Below, one piece after another: positions 24,347 to 32,188 of a stretch of 64,000 bases of DNA. Origin of the DNA: Orrella dioscoreae (lineage in GTDB: Bacteria > Pseudomonadota > Gammaproteobacteria > Burkholderiales > Burkholderiaceae_B); the NCBI RefSeq assembly GCF_900089455.2, contig NZ_LT907988.1:1302001-1366000 (forward strand). Direction: 5' to 3'. Both the position numbers and the translations under genes were made by a program. Each line of letters starts with the position of its first letter. Within the stretch, counting starts at the first letter, position 1. Below the pieces are notes generated by a model that was given only the letters and a program-made list of their open reading frames with translations, made no database searches and was not told the origin of the DNA.

Positions 24347-24586
24347 TCAAATGGCTGCGCGGCCGAGGCAGTCGCAGAGGTAGGTTTTCAGCAGTTCCAC
24401 AGCCTTGGCATCGTCGCGATCCCATAGCGCCCGCAGCATTGCCTGGCGCTGGTCGTTGAGATCGTCGCCTCGCGCTCCAGCCGTGATCGGGTTGACGCGA
24501 CGTTTTTCCAACTCCTCGATCAGGTCGTCCTCGTCGATGTCGGCCAAGTCGACATCAACGTCGACCTCTACGGTCACTGCCACCAT
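24347..24586 (-). CDS. Small acidic phage protein, 79 residues
   Basis: This is the first gene behind the leftward promoter. The ATG at 24586 follows GGAGA. The N-terminal half is very acidic (VEVDVDVDLADIDEDDLIEE), then helical (RQAMLRALWDRDDAKAVELL). In size and position it resembles early regulatory or host-takeover proteins, for example a DNA mimic, but this is only inference. Confidence 0.7.
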   Translation of the reverse strand: MVAVTVEVDVDVDLADIDEDDLIEELEKRRVNPITAGARGDDLNDQRQAMLRALWDRDDAKAVELLKTYLCDCLGRAAI

Positions 24587-24599
24587 GTCGTTCTCCTAG

Positions 24600-24609
24600 A
24601 AACGCGTTT
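24600..24609. repeat. AAACGCGTTT palindrome (one of seven in the prophage)
   Basis: Exact copies also start at 20559, 28998, 31309, 31768, 45149 and 48898, and near-copies lie at 16150 and 31907. This copy and that at 20559 extend to the 12-bp palindrome GAAACGCGTTTC. I saw none in the host flanks by eye. Confidence 0.6.
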
Positions 24610-25029
24610 CGGTAAGCGCTGCGCGCAACGCTGGCCGAACCGTGCTGGTTGGATATGTCCAGCGCCCCGCGAGATACCGCTACGCGTTGGGGCGCTGGTT
24701 TGCCGATTTGCGCGGCGCTGCCTGGATGGGCCAGACAGTCGTCTCCCTGGCAACGTCGCCGCCGGGGTGGGGGGCGTGGATTTCTCCATCCCCCTGATAG
24801 GACGCTTGCGCACTCAACTGTCTCCAGCCCGCGCCTGCGCTACCCGATCAGGGATTTCGCCGGTTTGTCTCCTACCCCGGCGCAGTGGGTAGCCGTGCAC
24901 TCACAACGCCCCTGAGGGCATGGCACGGTGTTCATCGGTCATCTTGTTAAAGAGCGGCACTGCAAACGTGTTTTGCTCCGCAGCCCTACTTGCTGGCTTG
25001 GCCTAGGCGTTCTCTGCTGCGTTGAAAGA
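24610..25029. other. Leader of the leftward operon, no gene
   Basis: Between the pL promoter and its first gene there are about 440 untranslated bases. They include a 10-bp stem CCAGCGCCCC / GGGGCGCTGG (24659-24668 and 24689-24698) with a 20-nt loop. A structured leader here could serve antitermination. No N-like gene is recognised. Confidence 0.45.
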
Positions 25030-25079
25030 ATCTTAGTTGGCTAAGTTGTGGTCTGTCAAGAAAAGCTTAGTCCACTAAG
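25030..25079 (-). promoter_or_regulatory. pL promoter with two repressor operators
   Basis: On the minus strand TTGACA (25059-25054) and TAAGAT (25035-25030) are 18 bp apart. Operator CTTAG-ttgg-CTAAG (25032-25045) covers the -10 box. Operator CTTAG-tcca-CTAAG (25066-25079) lies just upstream of the -35 box. The same dyad occurs between cI and cro. Confidence 0.85.
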
Positions 25080-25176
25080 ATTTATGGGCGCAAAAAACCG
25101 CCTCAACACGCCTGCCCTGTCCGGTTGCATGGGATTGGGCTACCATTGAGAATTATTTTGTTACCTAGGGCTGACT

Positions 25177-25893
25177 ATGAAGCGGGCGATGGCTGTATTG
25201 GCGGTGTCGGCGGTGGTGGTAGGTTGCAAGCAAGAGGTCAATGCTCAGGCTCCTGCCCGACCGGTTCCGACAAGTGAGGAACACGCGCCAGCAAAACCCG
25301 CGGGCGCTTCAGCACCGGCAGAGCAAGCCGTAGCAGGGCCGGAAGTGGACCCAAAACAGGTGGCTAGGTGTGCGGCCCAAGTGAATAGCGTGACTCGACT
25401 CGCTTGTTATGACGCTTTGGCCATGGCGGCCGGACTGGCTCCTCGGTCGGAGCCCGTGGCCGATGCTGCGGCAGGGAAATGGAGGCTGTCAAAAGACATT
25501 GACCCCCTGAACGACAAAGCTGTTTTCTTCGCGATGCTCGATGCCGAAACTGGCAAGGGGAAGTATGGCGGTCGCATCGGTCTGATCGTTCGATGCAAAG
25601 ACAATCGGACCGAGCTCTATATCAACTGGGCTTCTTATTTGGGCGGGGACACAACACTTGTCACCCATCGCGTAGACAAGGAGGAGGCGGTCAGTTCGAG
25701 GTGGGGTCTATCTACGGACAGCAAGGCGACCTTCTTTCCTGGGTCGCCTGTCCCAACCCTGAAGCGCTTGGCAGAGAGTACAAGTTTCGTCGCCAACGTC
25801 ACGCCTTACAACGAGAGCCCTATTACGGCCGTATTCAACACGACTGGTGCAGGTGAAGCCCTGGCGGATCTCCGCAAGGCCTGCAATTGGTGA
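25177..25893 (+). CDS. VasI/TagO-like lipoprotein
   Basis: The 238-residue protein has a signal with Cys in AVSAVVVGCKQ, so it should be an envelope lipoprotein, followed by an Ala/Pro linker. The C-terminal domain resembles VasI/TagO: NSVTRLACYDALAMAAGL, LIVRCKDNRTELYINWASYL, VTPYNESPITAVFNTTGAGE and a final Cys-Asn-Trp. Similar domains accompany type VI secretion, but no such genes are here. In the phage immunity region it is a likely lysogenic-conversion gene, perhaps for superinfection exclusion (inference). The next gene follows after 10 bases. Confidence 0.75.
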   Translation: MKRAMAVLAVSAVVVGCKQEVNAQAPARPVPTSEEHAPAKPAGASAPAEQAVAGPEVDPKQVARCAAQVNSVTRLACYDALAMAAGLAPRSEPVADAAAGKWRLSKDIDPLNDKAVFFAMLDAETGKGKYGGRIGLIVRCKDNRTELYINWASYLGGDTTLVTHRVDKEEAVSSRWGLSTDSKATFFPGSPVPTLKRLAESTSFVANVTPYNESPITAVFNTTGAGEALADLRKACNW

Positions 25894-25903
25894 CCAGCCA
25901 GCA

Positions 25904-26215
25904 ATGAACGATAGCGTCCTATATGCGGTCCTGCTGTACCTGACGGCCTATGGCTTCATCGTCGTGTGGGCGCTACTGTCATGGCTGGCGTGCGCCTGCC
26001 TGTCGGCCTATGTCGCATCCACGAAGGGCCATTCGGCCTTCTGGTGGTTCCTGTGGGGTCTGGTCTTTGGCCCGCTGGGCCTGATCGCGGCTGCGGGCCT
26101 GGGTCCAGTGGTGCAGCGGGTGAGGGTAGTGGGGGCGCCAGGCGCTGACCCCTTGCCTACTGCTCCGGCCGCAGCGCCTCGGCGCCAAGAGCCGGTCTTG
26201 GGTGGGCCAGGCTGA
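25904..26215 (+). CDS. Two-helix membrane protein, 103 residues
   Basis: Helix 1 (about 5-34) and helix 2 (about 44-68) are separated by a short loop, followed by a Pro/Ala-rich tail. The motif STKGHSAFWWFLWGLVFGPLG is of the kind found in small predicted inner-membrane proteins. It is in one operon with the preceding lipoprotein and may act with it at the envelope. Function unknown. Confidence 0.7.
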   Translation: MNDSVLYAVLLYLTAYGFIVVWALLSWLACACLSAYVASTKGHSAFWWFLWGLVFGPLGLIAAAGLGPVVQRVRVVGAPGADPLPTAPAAAPRRQEPVLGGPG

Positions 26216-26574
26216 TCGATCGCCCGACACAAACATCACCCCCCTGCGTTGCAAGGGGGCAACTGCCCTTAGGCGCTGGATGGGTTGTGCAGACAAATTC
26301 CACTAGGTAACGCGGGCGATTCATTGCGCGCGCGTAGCATTGCTACTGACACAGCGTCAACAAACGTTTAAACTAAGCTTGTTGTGCGAGCCGGGCGGAC
26401 CTCTCCGCTGGATAGTCAAGTCACAAACGCATCCTGTGGATAACTTCGCGCTCGGAGCGCTTGAGGTCAGTTCCATATGAACCAAAGCGCCCATGTGCAC
26501 CTTGGTTGTTTCCGCCACAATTTGGCGTTGGTTGCTCGGTAACCGAATCGAGCCAGAAAGGTAGAAAAATCCGT
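26216..26574. other. Intergenic region before the Panacea gene
   Basis: It holds a small hairpin CCCCCT / AGGGGG (26240-26245 and 26254-26259) and an AT-rich stretch with the pair CAACAA ... TTGTTG near 26358-26383. These could contain the promoter and autoregulatory site of the toxin-antitoxin pair. No gene is seen. Confidence 0.4.
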
Positions 26575-27144
26575 ATGTTCGATGAGCAGCGCATAGCGCA
26601 GGCCGCCGGCTACTTCCTTCATCAGCGTGGTGGGCGTATGTCCTACTTGAAATTGATGAAGTTGCTCTATCTTGCCGATCGTGAAAGTTTGGCACGGCAC
26701 GGCTCGTCTATATCTGGGGATGAGTACTTTTCGTTGAACAATGGGCCAGTTCTTTCCCGTACGCTGAATCTCATTAGCGGGATGACTCAGTCTGAAAAGG
26801 GAGGCTGGGAAACCTGGGTCTCTGACAAGGATAAGCACGAAGTCAGCCTGGGGCGCCACGTTGAGTCAATTGGAGATTTCGACGAACTCTCGAAAGCCGA
26901 TATTGAAGTGCTTTCGGCAGTGTGGGCTAAGTTTGGGCACATGACTCGTTGGCAGATACGTGACTTTACTCACGATCAGCGAAATGTCCCGGAATGGGAA
27001 AATCCAAACGGCTCAAGAAAACCTATCGCCGTTCGTTCAATTCTTCAGAACGTCGGCCGATCGCCCGAGCAAATTGAAGACGACATTAGGGCGCAATCAT
27101 CCCGTGATGCGATGGATCAGTTCTTCGACTCGATCCCTGCCTGA
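26575..27144 (+). CDS. panA: Panacea-domain (DUF4065) antitoxin
   Basis: The 189-residue protein has the Panacea pattern: FDEQRIAQAAGYFLHQRGGR, then SYLKLMKLLYLADRESLARH, then GDEYFSLNNGPVLSRTLNLI, and helices to the end. Panacea proteins act as antitoxins paired with many unrelated toxins. Here the stop overlaps the next start by one base (TGATG), so the two are translationally coupled. I chose ATG 26575 because the longer frame from 26461 adds an unrelated N-terminus. It sits between the left operators and cI, on the strand opposite to cI. Confidence 0.85.
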   Translation: MFDEQRIAQAAGYFLHQRGGRMSYLKLMKLLYLADRESLARHGSSISGDEYFSLNNGPVLSRTLNLISGMTQSEKGGWETWVSDKDKHEVSLGRHVESIGDFDELSKADIEVLSAVWAKFGHMTRWQIRDFTHDQRNVPEWENPNGSRKPIAVRSILQNVGRSPEQIEDDIRAQSSRDAMDQFFDSIPA

Positions 27145-27554
27145 TGAATGGTTTCGCGGCGGTGAAAAGAGCAACTGTGCTCGTGCCTTCGGGTCCAGCG
27201 TACGATCCGGACCGCCTGCATCTTTTTATCCTGCTGACAGATCCTCTCGGAGAATGGGAAGAGGTTCTTATGGTCAGCATATCTTCCATCAAACCCTATG
27301 TTAGCTACGACTCGACCTGTATTCTTGAACCAGGCTGTCATGAGTTCGTAGTGAGGCGTTCATGGGTAGATTATTCGACGGCGCGAATTATCGCGAGTCG
27401 AAAGCTCCATCGGGGCATCGAAGAAAAGATGATGGAGACAAGGGACGCGGTGGACATAGAAATATTCCACGCGATCTGCAAGGGGCTTATCGAGTCTCCA
27501 TTTTCCAAGCCGAAGTTTCAACAGTTCTATTTGCGTGCCTGCGAGGCACAGTAA
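27144..27554 (+). CDS. Putative toxin partner of the Panacea antitoxin
   Basis: This 136-residue protein reads RATVLVPSGPAYDPDRLHLF ILLTD, then VLMVSISSIKPYVSYDSTCI, LEPGCHEFVVRRSWVDYSTA and a helical end. The order of strands suggests a small beta-barrel of the PemK/MazF kind, which would make it an endoribonuclease, but no catalytic residues can be fixed by eye. Coupling to the Panacea gene makes a toxin role likely. It ends one base before the convergent cI stop. Confidence 0.65.
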   Translation: MNGFAAVKRATVLVPSGPAYDPDRLHLFILLTDPLGEWEEVLMVSISSIKPYVSYDSTCILEPGCHEFVVRRSWVDYSTARIIASRKLHRGIEEKMMETRDAVDIEIFHAICKGLIESPFSKPKFQQFYLRACEAQ

Positions 27555-27555
27555 G

Positions 27556-28614
27556 TCATCTTCGCACCCACTGCGTAGATTCGCCTTCTCGCAGCAAGCC
27601 GCCTGCCCACACCACGCGCCCCAAGACGCGCACCACGGCCTCGTCTCCCTCCAGCACGATATCAGGATGTGAGGGGTTAGCTGATCTGGCCACCCACCTG
27701 TCAGTACGAGGATCTTTCACCACTGCCTTCACAATCATCTTTCCGTCATAGTTGATGGCATAGATGCTGTTGGGTGTGAGTTCGCGCACGCTAATGAACT
27801 CTCCCGGCACGACCAGGACTGCCCAACCATCCTTGATGTGGGGCTCCATGCTGTTGCCCTTGGCGTAGACCACGCGGCCACGGCCACCATCGGCGCCGAC
27901 TGAGCGCAGGAAAGAGCGACGGAACTGGACGTGCCCAGTCGTCTCCTCGGCGTCATTCTCGATGCCTTCACCTGCCGCCAGCTTCACCTCGCCCAGCTCG
28001 GGCACTTTCTCGAATCGATCATTAGCCGCCGGGGGCGCACCTGGCGAGACGTTGGCGACCACGCCGCCGCGGTCCTGCAGGCGCAGGGGCAAATCCCCGG
28101 CCGGCGTCGGCTTCCAGCCACCTTCCCAGGGCATCTTCTCGCGCTGCCCTATCGGGAAATCGTCCGGAGCATCATCCAGGTTGACAGTGCTGCCTCGCTT
28201 GCCCTGCGGCTTCGGCGCCACAAGCACATCCTGCTCGACCTGGGCGAGGGCAAACGCGATTGCACCCTGCAGCCGCTCCAACTGCGCGGGAGCGAGAGAT
28301 TCGATTCGTTCTCTGGGGATGGCGGGGAGCGGCCAGGGGGCGGGCGTAACCGATGTCGGGGCAGCCGGCACCTTCGCATCCATCTTGCCGGACCCGTCAT
28401 AGAGCCACTGGGGGTTGACTCGTAGCAAGGGCGCCACCTTCAGGCAGGCGGCCATGTCCATCCCGTTCGACCCCTTGAACCAGTGTGTCGCGGCACCGGA
28501 GGTGGCTCCCGCTGCTTTCCAGAGTTCCGTTTTCGTCAGACGAGCCTCGCCGGAGTCGGCGCGGCGGTCCGACTCTCGCTGGTAGGCGAGTTGAATGCGT
28601 TCCTGAAAGGTCAT
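27556..28614 (-). CDS. cI: CI-type repressor with S24 autoprotease domain
   Basis: The 352-residue protein has an N-terminal helix-turn-helix (TKTELWKAAGATSGAATHWF) and a C-terminal LexA/CI peptidase. The cleavage site is Ala214-Gly215 (KLAAGEGIEN), the nucleophile Ser255 (KGNSMEPHI) and the general base Lys296 (GKMIVKAVV). So DNA damage through RecA should inactivate it and induce the prophage. It is longer than lambda CI because of a 100-residue Pro-rich linker. It should bind the CTTAGN4CTAAG dyads flanking its gene region. Confidence 0.95.
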   Translation of the reverse strand: MTFQERIQLAYQRESDRRADSGEARLTKTELWKAAGATSGAATHWFKGSNGMDMAACLKVAPLLRVNPQWLYDGSGKMDAKVPAAPTSVTPAPWPLPAIPRERIESLAPAQLERLQGAIAFALAQVEQDVLVAPKPQGKRGSTVNLDDAPDDFPIGQREKMPWEGGWKPTPAGDLPLRLQDRGGVVANVSPGAPPAANDRFEKVPELGEVKLAAGEGIENDAEETTGHVQFRRSFLRSVGADGGRGRVVYAKGNSMEPHIKDGWAVLVVPGEFISVRELTPNSIYAINYDGKMIVKAVVKDPRTDRWVARSANPSHPDIVLEGDEAVVRVLGRVVWAGGLLREGESTQWVRR

Positions 28615-28675
28615 CTTAGGATGCTAAACAATAATTATCTTAGGTGGCTTGCATTTATAATCTTAGGCATCTAAG
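28615..28675. promoter_or_regulatory. Right operator region between cI and cro
   Basis: Three dyads are present: CTTAG-gatg-CTAAA (28615-28628), CTTAG-gtgg-CTTGC (28639-28652) and CTTAG-gcat-CTAAG (28662-28675). TATAAT at 28656-28661 is the -10 box of the rightward promoter; its -35 box is weak. The first dyad touches the cI start codon, so it could also control cI. Confidence 0.85.
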
Positions 28676-28683
28676 ATTCGAGC

Positions 28684-28908
28684 ATGAGCACACGAAACCT
28701 TGACTCCGAATTGATCGACTCCCTAGGCGGAACCGCCCAAGTGGCTCAGCTCTGCGAGGTGACCACGGGGGCGGTTTCTCAATGGAGAACCAACGGTATC
28801 CCCAAAGCTTGGCTGAAGTTCTTCGCGGCGCATAAGCCGGAAATCTACAAGCTGTGGGAGGCGACCAGGCCTGAAGCCGATCGATCCCAGGAGCCCGCCC
28901 ATGCGTGA
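28684..28908 (+). CDS. cro: Cro-like repressor (YdaS-type HTH)
   Basis: The 74-residue protein begins MSTRNLDSELIDSLGGTAQV and has a helix-turn-helix (AQVAQLCEVTTGAVSQWRTN GIPKAW) as in YdaS/Cro proteins that oppose CI. It is the first rightward gene, 8 bases after the last operator. It should compete for the same dyads and favour lytic growth. Confidence 0.92.
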   Translation: MSTRNLDSELIDSLGGTAQVAQLCEVTTGAVSQWRTNGIPKAWLKFFAAHKPEIYKLWEATRPEADRSQEPAHA

Positions 28909-28964
28909 CCCCAACGACAACCGCGACCACCGCATCCCGATTGGGCCGACTGACGTGTAGGCCA

Positions 28965-29153
28965 TCAGTGCATGGTCGCCGAGGGTTCGCGATCCAGAAA
29001 CGCGTTTGCTTCTTCGGGGGTGAGCGCGTCGTTTTCGGCGCATAGCCGGCGGAAGACAGCCATGACGGCAGCGCGGGAGGGGTTGGGCAGCACGATGGCT
29101 GCGACCTCTTCGGCGAGTTGAAGCAGGGCAATGGTTTCAGCGTGATCGTCCAT
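28965..29153 (-). CDS. Small protein antisense to the early rightward operon
   Basis: The 62-residue frame (MDDHAETIALLQLAEEVAAI...) is helical with good amino-acid composition, and includes DALTPEEANAFLDREPSA. It contains one AAACGCGTTT site. The start is uncertain (ATG at 29153 or 29189; neither has a good binding site). It would be transcribed against cro-cII. No family is recognised. Confidence 0.45.
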   Translation of the reverse strand: MDDHAETIALLQLAEEVAAIVLPNPSRAAVMAVFRRLCAENDALTPEEANAFLDREPSATMH

Positions 29154-29268
29154 GGCGAGATTGTGAGCGGGGGCGAGTAGGCCGCCCATCCGTGAAAACC
29201 GAAACAGGCTGCATTGTGCGTACCGGCTGCCCGTGCCGATACGCTGAAATTTGAGGGAATCCAGCGTA

Positions 29269-29790
29269 ATGACCTGCCACTACACGATGACCTACTGGCG
29301 CGACGCGCTCTACAACGCGGTGCGCGCTGCTGACGGTGGCATTGAGGCCGCGGCGCAGTTTCTGACGACCAGGCGCGACACGTCGATCCACCCGGAGTCC
29401 CTGCGCCGCAAGCTGCAGGGTCGTGACACGCTCGATGTGGACATGGCCGTGTTGCTGGCCGAGTTCGTGGAGAAGGATGCCGCAGCCGCGGCCCGCTCCA
29501 ACGACTGGTTGCTGGCCCTGTGTGCCCAGGAAGGGCTGCACGTCGATGATGTTCCGCCGCCGCCGGAAGGGGGGTGGGCCTGTGAGGTCAGCGCGCTGCA
29601 GTCCAAGTTCATGACGATCAGTTCCAAGATCGGAAAGATCGCCGCCGTGACCGCCCAGACGACGCAGGACGGGCGCATTGAGCAGGAAGAGGCCGACGAG
29701 CTGGTGCCGCTGCTGCGGGCCGCCCGCGTGATCCTGCACCGCATGGAGCGCAACGTGTTGCGCGCGGTGAAGACCGGGGGCGCGCAATGA
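29269..29790 (+). CDS. CII-like phage regulatory protein (CP76 family)
   Basis: The 173-residue protein reads TYWRDALYNAVRAADGGIEA, then SIHPESLRRKLQGRDTLDVD MAVLLAEF, typical of phage regulatory proteins of the CP76/CII type, followed by a helical C-terminus. The ATG at 29269 is preferred to the TTG at 29251. In position and size it replaces lambda CII, so a role in the lysis-lysogeny choice is likely. It overlaps the next gene by four bases. Confidence 0.85.
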   Translation: MTCHYTMTYWRDALYNAVRAADGGIEAAAQFLTTRRDTSIHPESLRRKLQGRDTLDVDMAVLLAEFVEKDAAAAARSNDWLLALCAQEGLHVDDVPPPPEGGWACEVSALQSKFMTISSKIGKIAAVTAQTTQDGRIEQEEADELVPLLRAARVILHRMERNVLRAVKTGGAQ

Positions 29791-30305
29791 GCTGGGGCAT
29801 GGAGCGGCGTTCGTCGCTGAAGACCAAGACGCCCATGAAGCGCGGCGGCTGGCTGCGCGCGAAGCCCGGCAAGCCGAAAGGACCGGGCCTTGCCCAGCGG
29901 CTGGCCGATGTCCTGGGCGTGGCGATCGACCACAAGCCGAAGGGGCCGACCGTTTACCGCAGCCGCCAGCACCGCCAGAACGTGGCCGAGCTGTCCTGCG
30001 TGCAGTGTGGCAAGCAGCAGCGCAGCCAGTGCGCGCATTTGAACCTTCTGGCGGTAGGGAAGGGCAAGGGCTTGAAGGTGAGCGATGCCCTGACCGTTCC
30101 GCTGTGCGCCGATGGCCTGGCGTTCCGTGGCTGCCATTCCAAGCTGGACCAGGGCGGGGTCTACGACAAGCCCACGTCCGCATCGCTGCAAATCCTATGG
30201 CTGCAGCAGACCCGTACCGAACTTCAACGCCTGGGCCAATGGCCTGAGGCAGCCGAGGCCGATTTTGTCCGGCACATCGGCGCATACCTTGCGAGGGGCG
30301 CATGA
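29787..30305 (+). CDS. Zinc-binding phage recombination-type protein
   Basis: The basic 172-residue protein has a cysteine/histidine centre: LSCVQCGKQQRSQCAHLNLL and VPLCADGLAFRGCHSKLDQG, which fits an HNH- or DUF968-like nuclease fold. The N-terminus is rich in Lys and Gly. Genes of this kind sit in the nin-like region and probably act in DNA processing. The ATGA overlap couples it to the CII-like gene. Confidence 0.65.
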   Translation: MSWGMERRSSLKTKTPMKRGGWLRAKPGKPKGPGLAQRLADVLGVAIDHKPKGPTVYRSRQHRQNVAELSCVQCGKQQRSQCAHLNLLAVGKGKGLKVSDALTVPLCADGLAFRGCHSKLDQGGVYDKPTSASLQILWLQQTRTELQRLGQWPEAAEADFVRHIGAYLARGA

Positions 30306-30637
30306 AACTCTATCTCGCCGGTCCGATGACCGGTCACCCCGATCTCAATTTCCCCGCGTTCCATGAAATGGCGGCGCGCCTTCGCGGCCTGGGGCACGAG
30401 ATCATCAACCCCGCAGAGATCAACACGAACCCCGGCGCCGCCTGGACGGACTGCATGCGCGCTGACATCGCACAGCTGGTGACCTGCGAGGGCGTGGTGA
30501 CTCTGCCGGGCTGGGAGCGCTCGCGCGGCGCGCGTATCGAGGTGATGCTGGCCGGCGAGTTGGGCATGTCGGTGCTGGACGCCGCTCGCCTGGTCGGGGA
30601 TGTGGTGCCGCGCGCGCCGGCCGAGGTGCTGGCATGA
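30302..30637 (+). CDS. DUF4406 protein (nucleoside 2-deoxyribosyltransferase-like)
   Basis: The 111-residue protein has the DUF4406 pattern MKLYLAGPMTGHPDLNFPAF, HEIINPAEI, DCMRADIAQLVTCEGVVTLP GW and RGARIEVMLAGELGMSV. The fold is Rossmann-like, related to nucleoside deoxyribosyltransferases. It is common in phage replication regions; the substrate is unknown. It overlaps both neighbours by four bases. Confidence 0.88.
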   Translation: MKLYLAGPMTGHPDLNFPAFHEMAARLRGLGHEIINPAEINTNPGAAWTDCMRADIAQLVTCEGVVTLPGWERSRGARIEVMLAGELGMSVLDAARLVGDVVPRAPAEVLA

Positions 30638-31482
30638 GCGTCAAGTGCATGAACGCCGTCTTTGAACGGTATCCCAACGGGGGCGGCGAGATGATCCTGG
30701 CCTTGTCCCTGGCCGATCACGCCCACGACGATGGCACCCACATTTTCCCCAAGGTGGGCACCCTGGCCGCGAAGACGCGCCAGTCTGACCGGACGGTGCA
30801 GTACCAGCTGCGCAAGATGCAAGAGGCCGGATGGCTGATCCTGGTGAACGCGGGCAACGGGGGGCGCGGCGTGCCCAGCGAATACCGCATCAGCCCGGAC
30901 TGGCTGAATGGTCACGATCTGCCCGAAAAAAAGGGTGCAAATTCTGCACCCAAAGAAAACGGCGCAAATTCTGCACCCATTGAAAAGGGTGCAAGTGACG
31001 ACCAAAAGGGTGCAAACGGCGGTATGAAAGGGTGCAAACCGGCGTATGAAAGGGTGCAACAGCTATTGCACCCGCATACAACCGTCATTAACCATCAAGA
31101 ACCATCAACAACCACCAAGGCGCGCAAGCGCGCTCCTGGTTTCGATGCATCAGCCATCGATCTGCCGGACTGGATGGACGATGAAGACCGCGACGCGTGG
31201 GGACGCTGGGTCGCCCACCGAAAAGCCCTCCGGAAGCCCCTGACCGAGGAAGCGGCAGATCAGCAACTGGCGTCGATGGAGGAATGGCGGAAACAGGGCT
31301 GGAAACCGAAACGCGTTTTGGAGCACAACCTCAACGGCGGCTGGCAAGGCCTGTTCTGCCCGAAGGGGGACCCGGCGGGGGCGCACTCGCAGAAACCCGG
31401 AAAGTTCAACCCGTCGGCCTACGTGAACCGTGGCCGCATTCGCAGGAGCGACGGCCATGAGCCTGATTGCATCGACGTCTAG
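30634..31482 (+). CDS. Replication initiator (lambda O-like)
   Basis: The 282-residue protein starts MSVKCMNAVFERYPNGGGEM and has an N-terminal winged HTH (HIFPKVGTLAAKTRQSDRTV QYQL) for origin binding. The middle is low-complexity and encoded by an iteron cluster (KKGANSAPKENGANSAPIEK). The C-terminal part (DRDAWGRWVAHRKALRKPLT) is of the kind that contacts a helicase loader. The P-like gene follows, as in lambda. Confidence 0.85.
   Translation: MSVKCMNAVFERYPNGGGEMILALSLADHAHDDGTHIFPKVGTLAAKTRQSDRTVQYQLRKMQEAGWLILVNAGNGGRGVPSEYRISPDWLNGHDLPEKKGANSAPKENGANSAPIEKGASDDQKGANGGMKGCKPAYERVQQLLHPHTTVINHQEPSTTTKARKRAPGFDASAIDLPDWMDDEDRDAWGRWVAHRKALRKPLTEEAADQQLASMEEWRKQGWKPKRVLEHNLNGGWQGLFCPKGDPAGAHSQKPGKFNPSAYVNRGRIRRSDGHEPDCIDV
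30928..31073. repeat. Iteron cluster, probable prophage replication origin
   Basis: About seven clear copies of GGGTGCAA or its complement lie within 146 bp inside the O-like gene (for example 30933, 30987, 31010, 31030 and 31052 on the plus strand; TGCACCC near 30945 and 30972; TTGCACCC near 31067). Several are preceded by AAAA. An A/C-rich stretch follows at 31074-31120. Confidence 0.75.
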
Positions 31483-32188
31483 CATGGCCCCGTGGCTGTC
31501 GCCGCACCCCAAGCTCGAAGGCATCAGCCTCATGGGCCACCTGTACAACCGCCTGGATGGCATGTACCCGAATCGCTGGCGCGCTGCGTTCGCAGATGGG
31601 CAGGACGCCATTGATGCATGGACGGAGTCCTGGGCCGAGGCGTTCGCCGACGAGGGCCTTGTGCCGCAGGACATCGCCACCGGACTGCGGAACTGCCGTC
31701 GCATGTTCGACTGGCCACCGTCGCTGGCCGAGTTCGTCCGGGCATGCCGCCCGCACCTGGCGCCCGAAAACGCGTTTCAAGAAGCCGTGCGCGGCATGCT
31801 GGACCGGTCGCGAGGCGAGAAAGGGCAGTGGAGTCACCCGGCTATTTTCTGGGCGGCCGTCCGGGTGGGGCAGCACGACATCATGCACTTGGGCTATGCC
31901 GTGATGAAAACGCGTTGGGAGGCAGCGCTGCGCGACATCCTGCATCAGGGCCAATGGAAAGACATTCCCGAGGTGTCGATGGCATTGCCCGCGCCCGGCA
32001 ACACCCAGGCCGATCGCGACGCAGCCGCCAAGCAGATGCGCGAACTGGGCGCAGGGGCGGCGCTGGATCAGACGGGGCGTGACCCGCGCCGGTGGATCGC
32101 CAAAGTGCAGCAGCGTTGCGCCGACGGCCGCAAGCCGAGCCCGACCGTCCTGGCAATGCTGCAACGGGCCACCGGGGGCGCAGCATGA
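31457..32188 (+). CDS. Replication protein P-like (helicase loader)
   Basis: The 243-residue protein starts at ATG 31457 with AGGAG upstream. It has the phage replication P pattern: LYNRLDGMYPNRWRAAFADG, ESWAEAFADEGLVPQDIATG, FDWPPSLAEFVRACRP. It should deliver the host DnaB helicase to the origin in the preceding gene. Its early part carries one AAACGCGTTT site. It is coupled to the next gene by an ATGA overlap. Confidence 0.88.
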   Translation: MSLIASTSSMAPWLSPHPKLEGISLMGHLYNRLDGMYPNRWRAAFADGQDAIDAWTESWAEAFADEGLVPQDIATGLRNCRRMFDWPPSLAEFVRACRPHLAPENAFQEAVRGMLDRSRGEKGQWSHPAIFWAAVRVGQHDIMHLGYAVMKTRWEAALRDILHQGQWKDIPEVSMALPAPGNTQADRDAAAKQMRELGAGAALDQTGRDPRRWIAKVQQRCADGRKPSPTVLAMLQRATGGAA

